A stretch of DNA of 20,556 bases from JACDAF01 sp036276035 (GCA_036276035.1 DASUCM010000129.1:1-20556), one strand, 5' to 3'; shown: positions 6,528-16,803, counted from the stretch's first letter. Made by a program: numbers and translations. Notes: generated from the letters alone by a model not told the origin.

Positions 6528-7759
6528 CGCCGCGGCTCCGGATCGTCCGCGAGCGCATAGAAGCGCAGGGCGTTCAGCAACCGGTCGAACGCGGAGGCGA
6601 CCTCGCGCGTGATGTCGTCGCCATGGCGCGTGTCGAATCGCGCCGCGGTCAGGTCGACGTCACCCGTGGAGACGCGCGTCGCCTGCCCGACCAGGCGGCG
6701 GAGCGGGCGCACGAGCGACCGCGTCAGGAGCACGCCGATGACGAACGCCAGGAGCACACCGACGGCGAGCACCAGCGCGGCGTTGGTCGTCGCGTCATCC
6801 GCGGCCTTCGTGTACGTCGCCAGCGGAACGGCGAGGACGTAGGCCCACGGCTTCATCGCGAGGCGCACCGCGACCCCGCGCTGCTCTCCCCCGGCGTCGT
6901 AGGCGAACCCTCCACTGGAGGTCCCGGTCTGCTTCAGCTCGTCGAGGGTCGACTTGAGCGCCGGGATCGGATCGAGCTCGAGCTGCTCCGGCGTCTTCTG
7001 CCCGAAGCGGCGGTCCGCCGCGAGCTTCTTCGCCGTCTCCGCGTCGATCGGCGCGATCGGCTTGTAGATGAGGCTCTCCGCGATCTGCCGCTGGCCGCGC
7101 GTCTCGGAGACGGCGAGCCGGATGCCGTGGTCGTCCAGGAGCGCGCCATGCGAGCCGCGCCCGACGGAGTCCGCGTCCGACTCGACGAGGTCCCAGATCG
7201 CGGCGAGGTTCACGCGCGTGCGGACGACGCCGAGGACCTGGCCGTCGGCGCTCCGGACGGGCGCGGAGAAGAACAGGGCCGGCCGGTTCGTGATGACGGA
7301 GTAGCTCGGGTCGCTGATGTGCGTGCGCCCGGCCTTCGCCTCGAGGAAGTACGTGCGGAAGGCGATGCTCGTTCCCTCATCGGTCAGGATCGAGGCGGTC
7401 GTGATCTTCCCCGTGAGGTCGACGAACGCGACCGATTCGTACTCCGGAGAGCGAGCGGCTGCCGCCTTCAGGGCATCGCGCGCCGCCGCCTTCACGTCCG
7501 GATCGAGCGGGTATGCCGCGTGGCGCACGACGTCCGGGATGCGCGCGACGAGGACGATGTCGCCGAGCCGGCTCGCGAGGTAGGCGTCGATCGCGCTGGC
7601 GGTGGAGAGCGCGCGCTGGCGGATGTTCGTGACGCCGAGCTCGGTGAGGTCGTCGCGCGTCGTCGTGACGGAGACCGCGCTCACGAGGCCGATCGGCACG
7701 ACGCTCACGACGAGCAGGGCCGCGAGGACCTTCATCCAGAAGCGTGGCGCAGGGACCAT
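6524..7759 (-). CDS. Membrane sensor with extracytoplasmic Cache-type domain and terminal HAMP, no output domain
   Basis: A 411-residue membrane receptor. Helix TM1 spans about 10-32. A large extracytoplasmic region (33-325) has the arrangement of a double-Cache ligand-binding domain: a long first helix (LSTASAIDAYLASRLGDIVLVARI), then FVDLTGKITTASI and the RTYFLEAKAGRTHISDPSYS segment typical of Cache_1, then a second subdomain. TM2 spans about 326-347. A HAMP linker follows from RSLVRPLRRLV (348-358), and the protein ends at residue 411. No kinase, GGDEF or methyl-accepting domain follows, so the signal must pass to another protein. The next gene overlaps by four bases and is the obvious candidate. 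The ATG at 7759 has GGGGAG about eight bases upstream. Ligand unknown. Confidence 0.88.
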   Translation of the reverse strand: MVPAPRFWMKVLAALLVVSVVPIGLVSAVSVTTTRDDLTELGVTNIRQRALSTASAIDAYLASRLGDIVLVARIPDVVRHAAYPLDPDVKAAARDALKAAAARSPEYESVAFVDLTGKITTASILTDEGTSIAFRTYFLEAKAGRTHISDPSYSVITNRPALFFSAPVRSADGQVLGVVRTRVNLAAIWDLVESDADSVGRGSHGALLDDHGIRLAVSETRGQRQIAESLIYKPIAPIDAETAKKLAADRRFGQKTPEQLELDPIPALKSTLDELKQTGTSSGGFAYDAGGEQRGVAVRLAMKPWAYVLAVPLATYTKAADDATTNAALVLAVGVLLAFVIGVLLTRSLVRPLRRLVGQATRVSTGDVDLTAARFDTRHGDDITREVASAFDRLLNALRFYALADDPEPRR

Positions 7760-7868
7760 CCGTCGACTCCCCTGCCCCGATTCCCTACCCGGGGCGAACT
7801 CTCACGCCACGGCCGGCGCCGGGACAGTCAGGGGGCGTGGCGAGGTCGTCCTGGTACGAGCGGCGGGA

Positions 7869-8396
7869 TCAGCGCACCGCGAGCGGGGTCCGCCTCCGGG
7901 CGTCGCGCACGAGGGCGCGCAGGAGCTTCTTCGAGGCCTCGAGCTCCTCGCGGTCGGCGTCGGTGAGCCCCGCGCGCGTCGGGTCGGGTCGCCACCACAC
8001 CTCGAAGCCCCAGACCCGCTCCGTTGACTGGGGCTCGTTCGGGGCCGGCGAAGCCGGGCCCGAACGGACGATACGAAGCCGGGGTATGCCATATCCAGGG
8101 CGGCGTGGCTCGCCGGTCTCGAAGTCGAAGAAGCCCTCGAACGACGCCGCCGCGCCGCTCCGGTCCGGCTCGCCCTCCCGGCAGTCCATGAGCACGAGAC
8201 ACGGCGTGCCGGGACGGAGATCGTCCGGGGATCGCGGCGGACGCCGGCGCGGCGCGCGGGCAGGCACTCGCGCGGGCGCGCGCTTCGCGACCGACCGCGT
8301 CGCCGGCGGCGGCACGGGCTGCGCCTGCGGGCGCACGGGTCGCGCGCCGCCCCGTCCGCGTCGCCGCGGGCGCCTCCGCGGAGGCTCGTTCTGCAT
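7869..8396 (-). CDS. Hypothetical protein with basic Pro/Arg-rich N-terminus
   Basis: I do not recognise this 175-residue product. The first 75 or so residues are Arg/Pro/Ala-rich and probably disordered. The rest looks like a folded domain: PGTPCLVLMDCREGEP, then ASFEGFFDFETGEP, then YGIPRLRIV, then VWGFEVWWRPD, and a closing helix (LTDADREELEASKKLLRALV). The aromatic and acidic content of this part argues that the frame is real, although frames in this GC-rich stretch are easily spurious. The ATG at 8396 has no Shine-Dalgarno; CACACT lies six bases upstream, a poor match to the leaderless promoters seen elsewhere here. The frame stays open upstream into the antisense of aceE, which I do not count as coding. 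It lies 109 bp before the sensor gene on the same strand. Confidence 0.6.
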   Translation of the reverse strand: MQNEPPRRRPRRRGRGGARPVRPQAQPVPPPATRSVAKRAPARVPARAPRRRPPRSPDDLRPGTPCLVLMDCREGEPDRSGAAASFEGFFDFETGEPRRPGYGIPRLRIVRSGPASPAPNEPQSTERVWGFEVWWRPDPTRAGLTDADREELEASKKLLRALVRDARRRTPLAVR

Positions 8397-8587
8397 GGCA
8401 GAAGTGTGCCGCACCACGGCCGTCCGACGCATCCTCGGGGCCAGTGGCGTGCGCCCGAAAGGGCTCCGCTGTTCGCGGCACGGGCGGCCGAGGGCAAGGA
8501 GCCGAGGATCACGCGAGGGAGTGCATCCGCAGATGCATGACCGAGCGCGCGGACGAAGGCGACGCAGAGATCGGCCGTGCCGGGCCG

Positions 8588-8606
8588 CGAAAAGCGAGCC
8601 TTTTCG
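8588..8606. promoter_or_regulatory. Inverted repeat at the aceE promoter
   Basis: CGAAAAG and CTTTTCG form a perfect 7-bp inverted repeat around CGAGC. The outer GCC (8584-8586) and GGC (8607-8609) extend it past one unpaired G. It covers the -35 position relative to TAGCAT, where a repressor would block transcription. It does not resemble the PdhR site I know. Confidence 0.35.
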
Positions 8607-8618
8607 GGCGGACGCGAC

Positions 8619-8624
8619 TAGCAT
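8619..8624 (+). promoter_or_regulatory. -10 box of aceE, leaderless geometry
   Basis: TAGCAT is followed by six bases and then the GTG start at 8631. No Shine-Dalgarno is present between them, so a transcript starting at the GTG is likely. Confidence 0.55.
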
Positions 8625-8630
8625 TGACCC

Positions 8631-11321
<2,691 letters not shown>

Positions 11322-11329
11322 CAGGCAGG

Positions 11330-11347
11330 CGCCGGTTCCGACCGGCG
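11330..11347 (+). terminator. Hairpin after aceE (weak terminator candidate)
   Basis: CGCCGGT (11330-11336) and ACCGGCG (11341-11347) pair perfectly around a TCCG tetraloop, starting nine bases after the aceE stop. No T-run follows, so termination by the classic mechanism is doubtful. Confidence 0.35.
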
Positions 11348-11362
11348 GAATCGTCTTCCCGC

Positions 11363-11391
11363 TTGACAGAACCGCGGCGCAGGAATCTTCT
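11363..11391 (+). promoter_or_regulatory. Promoter of the TRAP transporter operon
   Basis: A perfect -35 TTGACA (11363-11368) is followed by a 17-bp spacer and a weak -10 TCTTCT (11386-11391). A leader of about 35 bases would carry the GAGGAGG Shine-Dalgarno of the binding-protein gene. Confidence 0.55.
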
Positions 11392-11433
11392 TATGCCGTC
11401 GCCCGCTCGGACGGCGGGGTGAGGAGGTTGCCC

Positions 11434-12600
11434 TTGGATCGCAGAAGTCTGCTCAAGTACGCATCCGTGTCGGGGCTCGCGTCACTCGCGACCGCGTGCC
11501 TCTCGCAGAACGCTCCACCGACGACCCAGGCGACCAGCTCGCCGGGAGCCGGCGGGTCTACCACCGCGCCCCAGCAGCAGACGATCACCTGGAAGATGCA
11601 GAGCGCGTTCTCGCCGCAGGACATCTTCCACGAGATGCTCACCGACTGGGCGAAGAAGGTGAACGACATGTCGGCGGGCCGTCTGAAGATCGACGCCCTG
11701 CCGAACAACGCGGTCGTCCCCTTCACGCAGATCATCGATGCGACGAGCTCGGGCACCCTCGACGGGGGCCTCGGCGTGCCGGCCTACTGGTTCGGCAAGC
11801 ACCGCGCGCTCAGCCTCTTCGGCACGGGTCCCGCCATCGGGATCGACGCCGAGACGGTCCTTGGGTGGGTCTACTACGGCGGCGGCCAGGCGATGTACGA
11901 CGAGCTGCTGCAGAAGACCCTCAACCTGAACGTGCAGTCACTGTTCTTCGGCCCGATGCCGACCCAGCCGCTCGGCTGGTTCAAAGAGAACCCGATCACC
12001 GACGCGTCCCAGCTTCGTGGCCTCCGGTACCGCACCGTCGGCCTCTCCGCCGACCTCTTCACCGAGCTCGGCGCCGCGGTCCAGACGCTCGCCGGCGGCG
12101 ACATCGTCCCCGCGCTGCAGACCGGCCGCATCGACGCCGCTGAGTTCAACAACCCGACCTCCGACAAGCTCCTCGGCTTCCAGGACGTCGCGAAGGTCCT
12201 CATGGTCCAGTCGTACCACCAGCCGGCCGAGTTCCTCGAGGTCCTCATCAACAAGGGCAAGTTCGACGCGCTTCCGGCGGACCTCAAGGCCATCGTGCGC
12301 GGCGCGACCATGGCGCAGTCGGCGGACTTCACCTGGAAGTTCATGGACCGCAACAGCAAGGACTACGCGGAGTTCAAGCAGAAGGGCGTGCGCGTCGTCG
12401 TCACGCCCCAGTCCGTGCTCCAGGCTCAGCTGAACGCCTGGAAGACCATCATCGAGCGCGAGATCGCGAAGCCGGACACGGGCCCGGCGTTCAAGCGCAT
12501 CTACGACTCGCAGCGTGAGTGGGCGCAGCGCGTCGGTACGCTCCGTGCCGAGGTGAACGTCAGCACCACGCTGGCGACCAACTTCTTCTTCCCGAGGTAG
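11434..12600 (+). CDS. TRAP transporter substrate-binding protein (DctP family), Tat-type lipoprotein
   Basis: Extracytoplasmic binding protein that delivers an organic acid to the membrane subunits encoded next. The start is TTG at 11434, six bases after GAGGAGG (11421-11427); a GTG at 11419 has no such site. The 388-residue product opens with a twin-arginine signal (DRRSLLK, 2-8) and a lipobox ending at C22 (LATAC), so it is probably exported folded and lipid-anchored. A Ser/Thr/Ala/Gln linker (23-50) leads to the DctP fold. R200 in GLRYRTVG is the likely carboxylate-binding arginine. IDAAEFNNPTSDKLLGF (233-249) matches the style of the TakP/TTHA0766 group that binds 2-oxoacids or lactate. 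TRAP identity is firm; the substrate is inferred. Confidence 0.92.
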   Translation: MDRRSLLKYASVSGLASLATACLSQNAPPTTQATSSPGAGGSTTAPQQQTITWKMQSAFSPQDIFHEMLTDWAKKVNDMSAGRLKIDALPNNAVVPFTQIIDATSSGTLDGGLGVPAYWFGKHRALSLFGTGPAIGIDAETVLGWVYYGGGQAMYDELLQKTLNLNVQSLFFGPMPTQPLGWFKENPITDASQLRGLRYRTVGLSADLFTELGAAVQTLAGGDIVPALQTGRIDAAEFNNPTSDKLLGFQDVAKVLMVQSYHQPAEFLEVLINKGKFDALPADLKAIVRGATMAQSADFTWKFMDRNSKDYAEFKQKGVRVVVTPQSVLQAQLNAWKTIIEREIAKPDTGPAFKRIYDSQREWAQRVGTLRAEVNVSTTLATNFFFPR

Positions 12601-12623
12601 CACAGCACCGACCCTGAGACGGT

Positions 12624-12658
12624 CGATGGGGCCCCTGGGACGGCCAGGGGCCCCATCG
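12624..12658 (+). terminator. Strong hairpin between binding-protein and DctQ genes
   Basis: CGATGGGGCCCCTGG (12624-12638) and its exact complement (12644-12658) form a perfect 15-bp stem with a GACGG loop, 24 bases after the dctP stop. Only TT follows, so partial termination or protection of the upstream mRNA is more likely than full termination. This would keep binding protein in excess over permease. Confidence 0.65.
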
Positions 12659-12720
12659 TTCAAGATGGCGGCCCGGCGACAGCACGAACGGGATGGGAGG
12701 AGACGAAGCTGCAGCGGGTC

Positions 12721-13272
12721 TTGTTCAGCATCGACCGCATCAGCATGTACGTCGGCAAGACGTTCGCGTGGTTCGTCCTCCTGCTCACGCTCATCACGAG
12801 CTACGACATCCTCGCGACGAAATTCTTCCGGGCGCCGACGAGCTGGGCCTACGACGTCAGCGTCGCGCTCTACGGGACGCTGTTCATGATGGGCGGCGCC
12901 TACGCCCTCTCGCGGAACGCGCACGTGCGAGGCGACATCTTCTACAGCCGCTGGACGCCGCGCCGGCAGGCGACCATCGACGCACTGCTCTACCTGCTCT
13001 TCTTCTTCCCGGGCGTCATCGCCCTCGTCTCCGTCGGCGCGCAGTGGGCGTGGTACTCGTACGGCATCCGCGAGCTCTCATCGCAGAGTCCGATCCAGAC
13101 GCCGGTCTGGCCGTTCAAGATGGTCATCCCGATCGCCGCGGCGTTCCTGCTCCTGCAGGGGATCGCGGAGTTCATCCGCTGCGTCATCGCGATCCGCACC
13201 GGCGCATGGCCGCCGCGCCTCGGTGACGTCGAGGAGACCGAGAGCCGCCTCGCGAAGGAGAGTCAGGTATGA
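12721..13272 (+). CDS. TRAP transporter small membrane subunit (DctQ family)
   Basis: The small integral membrane subunit that joins DctM in the permease. The product of about 183 residues has four predicted membrane helices (about 11-30, 43-62, 85-108, 133-155 from the TTG). The DctQ segment SRNAHVRGDIFYSRWTPR lies between helices 2 and 3. The start is uncertain. TTG at 12721 is the nearest standard initiator but lies 20 bases after GGAGG (12696-12700), whereas an in-frame CTG at 12709 sits at an ideal 8-base spacing and would add LQRV. The stop overlaps the DctM start as ATGA (13269-13272). Confidence 0.88.
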   Translation: MFSIDRISMYVGKTFAWFVLLLTLITSYDILATKFFRAPTSWAYDVSVALYGTLFMMGGAYALSRNAHVRGDIFYSRWTPRRQATIDALLYLLFFFPGVIALVSVGAQWAWYSYGIRELSSQSPIQTPVWPFKMVIPIAAAFLLLQGIAEFIRCVIAIRTGAWPPRLGDVEETESRLAKESQV

Positions 13273-14597
13273 GCCCCGAATGGCTCGGCATGACGATGCT
13301 GCTCCTGCTGGTCGGCGTGATCATGATCGGCTTCCCCACCGCGTTCACGCTCATGGCGCTCGGGATCATCTTCGGCTTCATCGGGCTGCAGTTCCGCGTC
13401 TTCGACCTCGCGGTGAACAAGGCTTTCCAGCTCATGACGAACGACGTGCTCATCGCGATCCCGCTGTTCCTCTTCATGGGCTACATCATCGAGCGGTCGG
13501 GACTGCTCGATACGCTGTTCCGGAGCATCCAGCTCGCGACCGGTCCGCTGCGCGGCTCGCTCGCGGTCGCCACGCTCATCACGGGGACGATCTTCGCCAC
13601 GGCGACCGGCATCGTCGGCGCGTCCGTGACCCTGCTCGGGGTGCTCGCGCTGCCGTCGATGCTGAAGGCGCGCTACCAGACCGAGTTCTCGACGGGCGTC
13701 ATCACCGCGTCGGGCACCCTCGGCATCCTCATCCCGCCGAGCGTGCTTCTCATCCTGTACGGCTACGTCGCCGGGGTGAGCGTGCCCCGCCTTTACGCGG
13801 CCGCGATGCTGCCGGGCCTCCTCCTCGCGGGCCTGTACTTCGTGTACGTCGTCGGGCGGTCGTACATCCAGAAGGACGTAGCCCCCGCGCTGCCGAAGTC
13901 CGAGCGCGACTACCCGCTCCCGACCGTCCTGCTCATGCTCCTGAAGGGCCTGGTGCCGATCAGCCTCCTCATCGCCGCCGTCCTCGTCTCGATCCTCATG
14001 GGCGTCGCGACGCCGACGGAGGCCGCCGCGCTCGGCGCGCTCGGCGGTCTGGTGCTCGCCGCCTTCTATCGGCGGCTCACGCTCGCGAACCTGAAGGAGT
14101 CGGTCTTCCTCACGATGCGGACGTCCGCGATGGTCGGCTGGCTGCTCATCGGATCCAGCCTGTTCTCAGGCGTGTTCGCGCTGCTCGGCGGCTCGAAGCT
14201 CCTCGGGGACTTCGTGAACGGCATGGGGCTCGAGCAGGTCGGGTTCTTCTGGCTGATGATGGTGATCGTCTTCTTCCTCGGTTGGCCGCTCGAGTGGACG
14301 GAGATCACGATCATCTTCCTGCCGCTCTTCCTCCCGCTGGCCAATTCGTTCGGCATCGACCTCGTGTATCTCGGCGTCATGCTGGCGATCAACCAGCAGA
14401 CCTCCTTCCTCTCGCCGCCGGTCGCCATGTCGGCCTACTACCTCATGGGTGTCGCGCCGAAGGGCGTGCGGCTGAACCAGATCTTCAAGGGCATGTACCC
14501 GTTCCTGTTCATCCAGCTCCTCGCGCTCGCGATCGTCTGGTTCCTCCCGGAGATCGCGAACTGGCTGCCCCGGACGCTCTTCGACCGGCCGCGCTAG
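13269..14597 (+). CDS. TRAP transporter large membrane subunit (DctM family)
   Basis: The main transport subunit, using a sodium gradient to import the bound organic acid. The 442-residue protein is almost wholly hydrophobic, with about twelve membrane segments. DctM family features include IAIPLFLFMGYIIERSG, LITGTIFATATGIVGASV, ASGTLGILIPPSVLLILYG, ATPTEAAALGALG and the late FLSPPVAMSAYYLMGVAP region. The ATG at 13269 overlaps the dctQ stop as ATGA, so translation is coupled. It ends 18 bp from the convergent small membrane-protein gene. With the binding protein and DctQ this makes a complete transporter. Confidence 0.95.
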   Translation: MSPEWLGMTMLLLLVGVIMIGFPTAFTLMALGIIFGFIGLQFRVFDLAVNKAFQLMTNDVLIAIPLFLFMGYIIERSGLLDTLFRSIQLATGPLRGSLAVATLITGTIFATATGIVGASVTLLGVLALPSMLKARYQTEFSTGVITASGTLGILIPPSVLLILYGYVAGVSVPRLYAAAMLPGLLLAGLYFVYVVGRSYIQKDVAPALPKSERDYPLPTVLLMLLKGLVPISLLIAAVLVSILMGVATPTEAAALGALGGLVLAAFYRRLTLANLKESVFLTMRTSAMVGWLLIGSSLFSGVFALLGGSKLLGDFVNGMGLEQVGFFWLMMVIVFFLGWPLEWTEITIIFLPLFLPLANSFGIDLVYLGVMLAINQQTSFLSPPVAMSAYYLMGVAPKGVRLNQIFKGMYPFLFIQLLALAIVWFLPEIANWLPRTLFDRPR

Positions 14598-14615
14598 CCC
14601 GATCCACCTGCACCA

Positions 14616-15095
14616 CTAGCTACCGGCGGGCGTCTCCTCGGCGAAGACCCGGGCGATGAAGGCGGCCAGCTCGGCGCGCTGTCGCCGCGCGAAGTAGAGG
14701 AACCCGCCGCCGAGCACGGTCGCGCCGATGACGATCGCGGCCAGCTCCACGGGCGACAGGCTCTCATCAGGCGGTCGTAGCGCGAGGCCCACCGTGCCGG
14801 CGAGATACAGCGCGAAAAAGACCACCGTGACGACGCGTGTGACCGGCGCGACGGTGTAGCGGAGCTCGATCCGCGTCCCGCCGCGGCGCGCGCGGACGAG
14901 GCCGACGAGATGGACCGCGCGCTGCTGGCGCTCCCACACCTCGAACCCCTTGTCGAAGACCTGGCCGACGTACTCCTGCCTCGTCTTGAGGATGCCGAAG
15001 AGCCGCTTCTCGCGGCGGTTGATCGACCGCTCGACCCGCGCGAGCGCGGCGGCGGGAGCGATCGGGACGTCGAGCACGTCGTCCGGCGGCCTCAC
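14616..15095 (-). CDS. Small two-helix membrane protein coupled to the antiporter gene, unknown function
   Basis: A 159-residue protein I cannot name. The N-terminal 80 residues are soluble and mixed-charge; they contain YVGQVFDKGFEVWERQQR (42-59) and HLVGLVRARRGGTRIELRY (62-80). This resembles unnamed bacterial membrane-protein families with an F-x-G...F-x-V-x-R and GTR-I pattern. Two membrane helices follow (about 86-105 and 116-136), then a short charged tail. The GTG start at 15095 overlaps the antiporter stop as GTGA (15092-15095), with GGAGGG only two bases upstream. A start a few codons later cannot be excluded. The coupling suggests an accessory of the antiporter, but no functional motif supports this. 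Confidence 0.72.
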   Translation of the reverse strand: MRPPDDVLDVPIAPAAALARVERSINRREKRLFGILKTRQEYVGQVFDKGFEVWERQQRAVHLVGLVRARRGGTRIELRYTVAPVTRVVTVVFFALYLAGTVGLALRPPDESLSPVELAAIVIGATVLGGGFLYFARRQRAELAAFIARVFAEETPAGS

Positions 15096-16768
15096 GACCC
15101 TCCATAGAACGACGCGCGCCGCCCGGCGGCCAGGGTCGCGAGCTCGGCGCCGCTGATGCCGAAGCGGCGGAGCGCGTGCCGGATGACCTCGACGCCGGCC
15201 TCGAACTGCGGCTGCACGACGTCGGTCGCGCCGGCCCGGCGGAGGCGCTCGACGTCCTCGGGCCGCGCGGCGCGGGCGATGATGTCGAGCCGCGGGTTCA
15301 TCGATCGCGCGTGGCGCGTCGCGACCTCCGCGGTCTGCGGGTCGGGCACGAGGACCGCGAGGAGCGACGCCTCGGCGAGGCGCGCGTGCTCGAGGACCGC
15401 CGGGTTCGCGGCATCGCCGTAGATCGCACGAGCGCCCTCCTGCCGCAGCTGGCGGACGACGGCCGGGTTGTACTCGACGACGACGAAGGCGAAGCCCCGG
15501 CGGCCGAGGACGGCCGCGAGCTCGCGCCCGACGCCGCCGTAGCCGCAGATGACGACGTGCCGGCGGAGCGCGCTCCCGGGCGGTCCGGCGTCGAGGGGCT
15601 CCGCGAACGCGTCGCGCAGACCGGGTACCCGCCGGAGGGCAGACAGCGCGGGACCGGACAGGCGGACGAGCGCGGGGGCGAGGACGATCGTCACGAGCGC
15701 CGTCGCGAGGGTGAGGTCGAAGACCCGCGGGGGGATCGCACCGGTCTCGACGCCTTGCCGCGCAAGGACGAAGGAGAACTCGCCCACCTGCGCGATCGCG
15801 AGAGCCGCGGGGAGCGCCACGACGCCGGGGAGGCCCGCGAGGAGGAGTGCGAGCGTCGTGACCGCGGGCTTCGCGACGACGACCGCCACGGTGAGGAGCG
15901 CGAGCGGACCGAGCGCCGCAAGGAGCGCGATCGGGTCGATGAGCATGCCGACCGACACGAAGAACAGGGAGGTGAAGAGGTCGCGCAGCGGGAGCACCTC
16001 CGCGATGACCTGGGTCCGGTACTCCGACTCCGCGATGACGACGCCCGCAAGGAAGGCGCCGAACGCGAGCGACAGGCCGACGTACTGCGTCATGAGGGCC
16101 GTGCCGAGCGCGAGCGCGACGACCGCGAGCAGGAAGACCTCCCGCGAGGGTCGCGCCGCGGCGTGCGCGAGGAGCCACGGCGCGGCACGGGCGCCCAGCA
16201 GGTACGCGACGAGGACGACGCCCGCTGCCTTCGCGATCGTGAGCAGCAGCCCCGCCCAGTCGATCGCCCCCGGGAGTCCGAGGGCCGGCAGGAGCACGAT
16301 CATCGGCACGACCGCGAGGTCCTGCGCGATGAGCACGGCCACGCTCCCGCGGCCGTGCAGCGACTGGAGCGCTCCGCGCGCGGCGAGCACCTTGATCGCG
16401 ACGACGGTGCTCGAGAGCGCGAGCAGCGCGCCGAGGAACACACCCTGGACCGGCGTGAGGCCGAGCGCGAGCCCGATAGCGAGCCCGACGGCGATCGTTC
16501 CGGCGATCTGCAGCGTCCCGCCGACGACCGCCACGCGCCCCATCCCGCGGAGCTCGGCGCGGGAGAACTCCGCGCCGAGGGCGAACATGAGGAAGGCGAC
16601 GCCGATCTCCGCGATGACGCCGACCGACTCCGCGCTCGCGACGGGGCCGGGCGTGAAGGGGCCGAGGGCGACGCCGGCGATGAGGTAGCCGACGATCACC
16701 GGCTGGCCGAGCCGCTGGGCCGCGAGCCCGCCGATGAACGCGGCGACGATGGCGAGCACCAGGTCCAC
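15092..16768 (-). CDS. CPA2-family cation/proton antiporter with TrkA-N domain (KefB/YbaL-like)
   Basis: Exchanges monovalent cations, K+ or Na+, for protons across the membrane. The 558-residue protein has a CPA2 membrane domain of about twelve helices (1-385); recognisable parts are GYLIAGVALGPFTPGP, FLMFALGAEFS, ALSSTVVAIKVL, LIAQDLAVVPMI and FVSVGMLIDP. A cytoplasmic TrkA-N nucleotide-binding domain follows, starting HVVICGYGGVGREL near residue 400, with the GxGxxG fold and an acidic residue at the end of strand 2 (VVVEYNP). No TrkA-C domain follows. The GTG at 16768 lies 14 bases after GGAGG; an in-frame CTG at 16774 is at an ideal 8 bases. A TAGCAT -10 box is at 16803-16798. The stop overlaps the start of the small membrane-protein gene. 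Confidence 0.93.
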   Translation of the reverse strand: MDLVLAIVAAFIGGLAAQRLGQPVIVGYLIAGVALGPFTPGPVASAESVGVIAEIGVAFLMFALGAEFSRAELRGMGRVAVVGGTLQIAGTIAVGLAIGLALGLTPVQGVFLGALLALSSTVVAIKVLAARGALQSLHGRGSVAVLIAQDLAVVPMIVLLPALGLPGAIDWAGLLLTIAKAAGVVLVAYLLGARAAPWLLAHAAARPSREVFLLAVVALALGTALMTQYVGLSLAFGAFLAGVVIAESEYRTQVIAEVLPLRDLFTSLFFVSVGMLIDPIALLAALGPLALLTVAVVVAKPAVTTLALLLAGLPGVVALPAALAIAQVGEFSFVLARQGVETGAIPPRVFDLTLATALVTIVLAPALVRLSGPALSALRRVPGLRDAFAEPLDAGPPGSALRRHVVICGYGGVGRELAAVLGRRGFAFVVVEYNPAVVRQLRQEGARAIYGDAANPAVLEHARLAEASLLAVLVPDPQTAEVATRHARSMNPRLDIIARAARPEDVERLRRAGATDVVQPQFEAGVEVIRHALRRFGISGAELATLAAGRRASFYGGS

Positions 16769-16797
16769 GACCAGCTGGTGCCCCTCCCTCGCGGCGA

Positions 16798-16803
16798 ATG
16801 CTA
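16798..16803 (-). promoter_or_regulatory. -10 box of the antiporter gene
   Basis: TAGCAT reads on the minus strand at 16803-16798, between the ettA stop and the antiporter start. Transcription would begin near 16791, just before the GAGGGAGGGG ribosome site. The hexamer is identical to the aceE -10. Confidence 0.45.

Larger units (their letters stand above)
8397..8630. other. Divergent intergenic region between the hypothetical gene and aceE
   Basis: This 234-bp gap holds no convincing gene. It contains three inverted repeats: GCCC-GAAA-GGGC (8453-8464), TGCATC-CGCA-GATGCA (8522-8537) and CGAAAAG-CGAGC-CTTTTCG (8588-8606). The last lies just upstream of the aceE -10 box and is a candidate operator. 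Confidence 0.5.

Noticed and set aside
11419..11421. GTG start for the TRAP binding protein
   Set aside because: It lacks a ribosome site; GAGGAGG at 11421-11427 is correctly spaced for TTG 11434, which also puts the twin arginines directly after the start.
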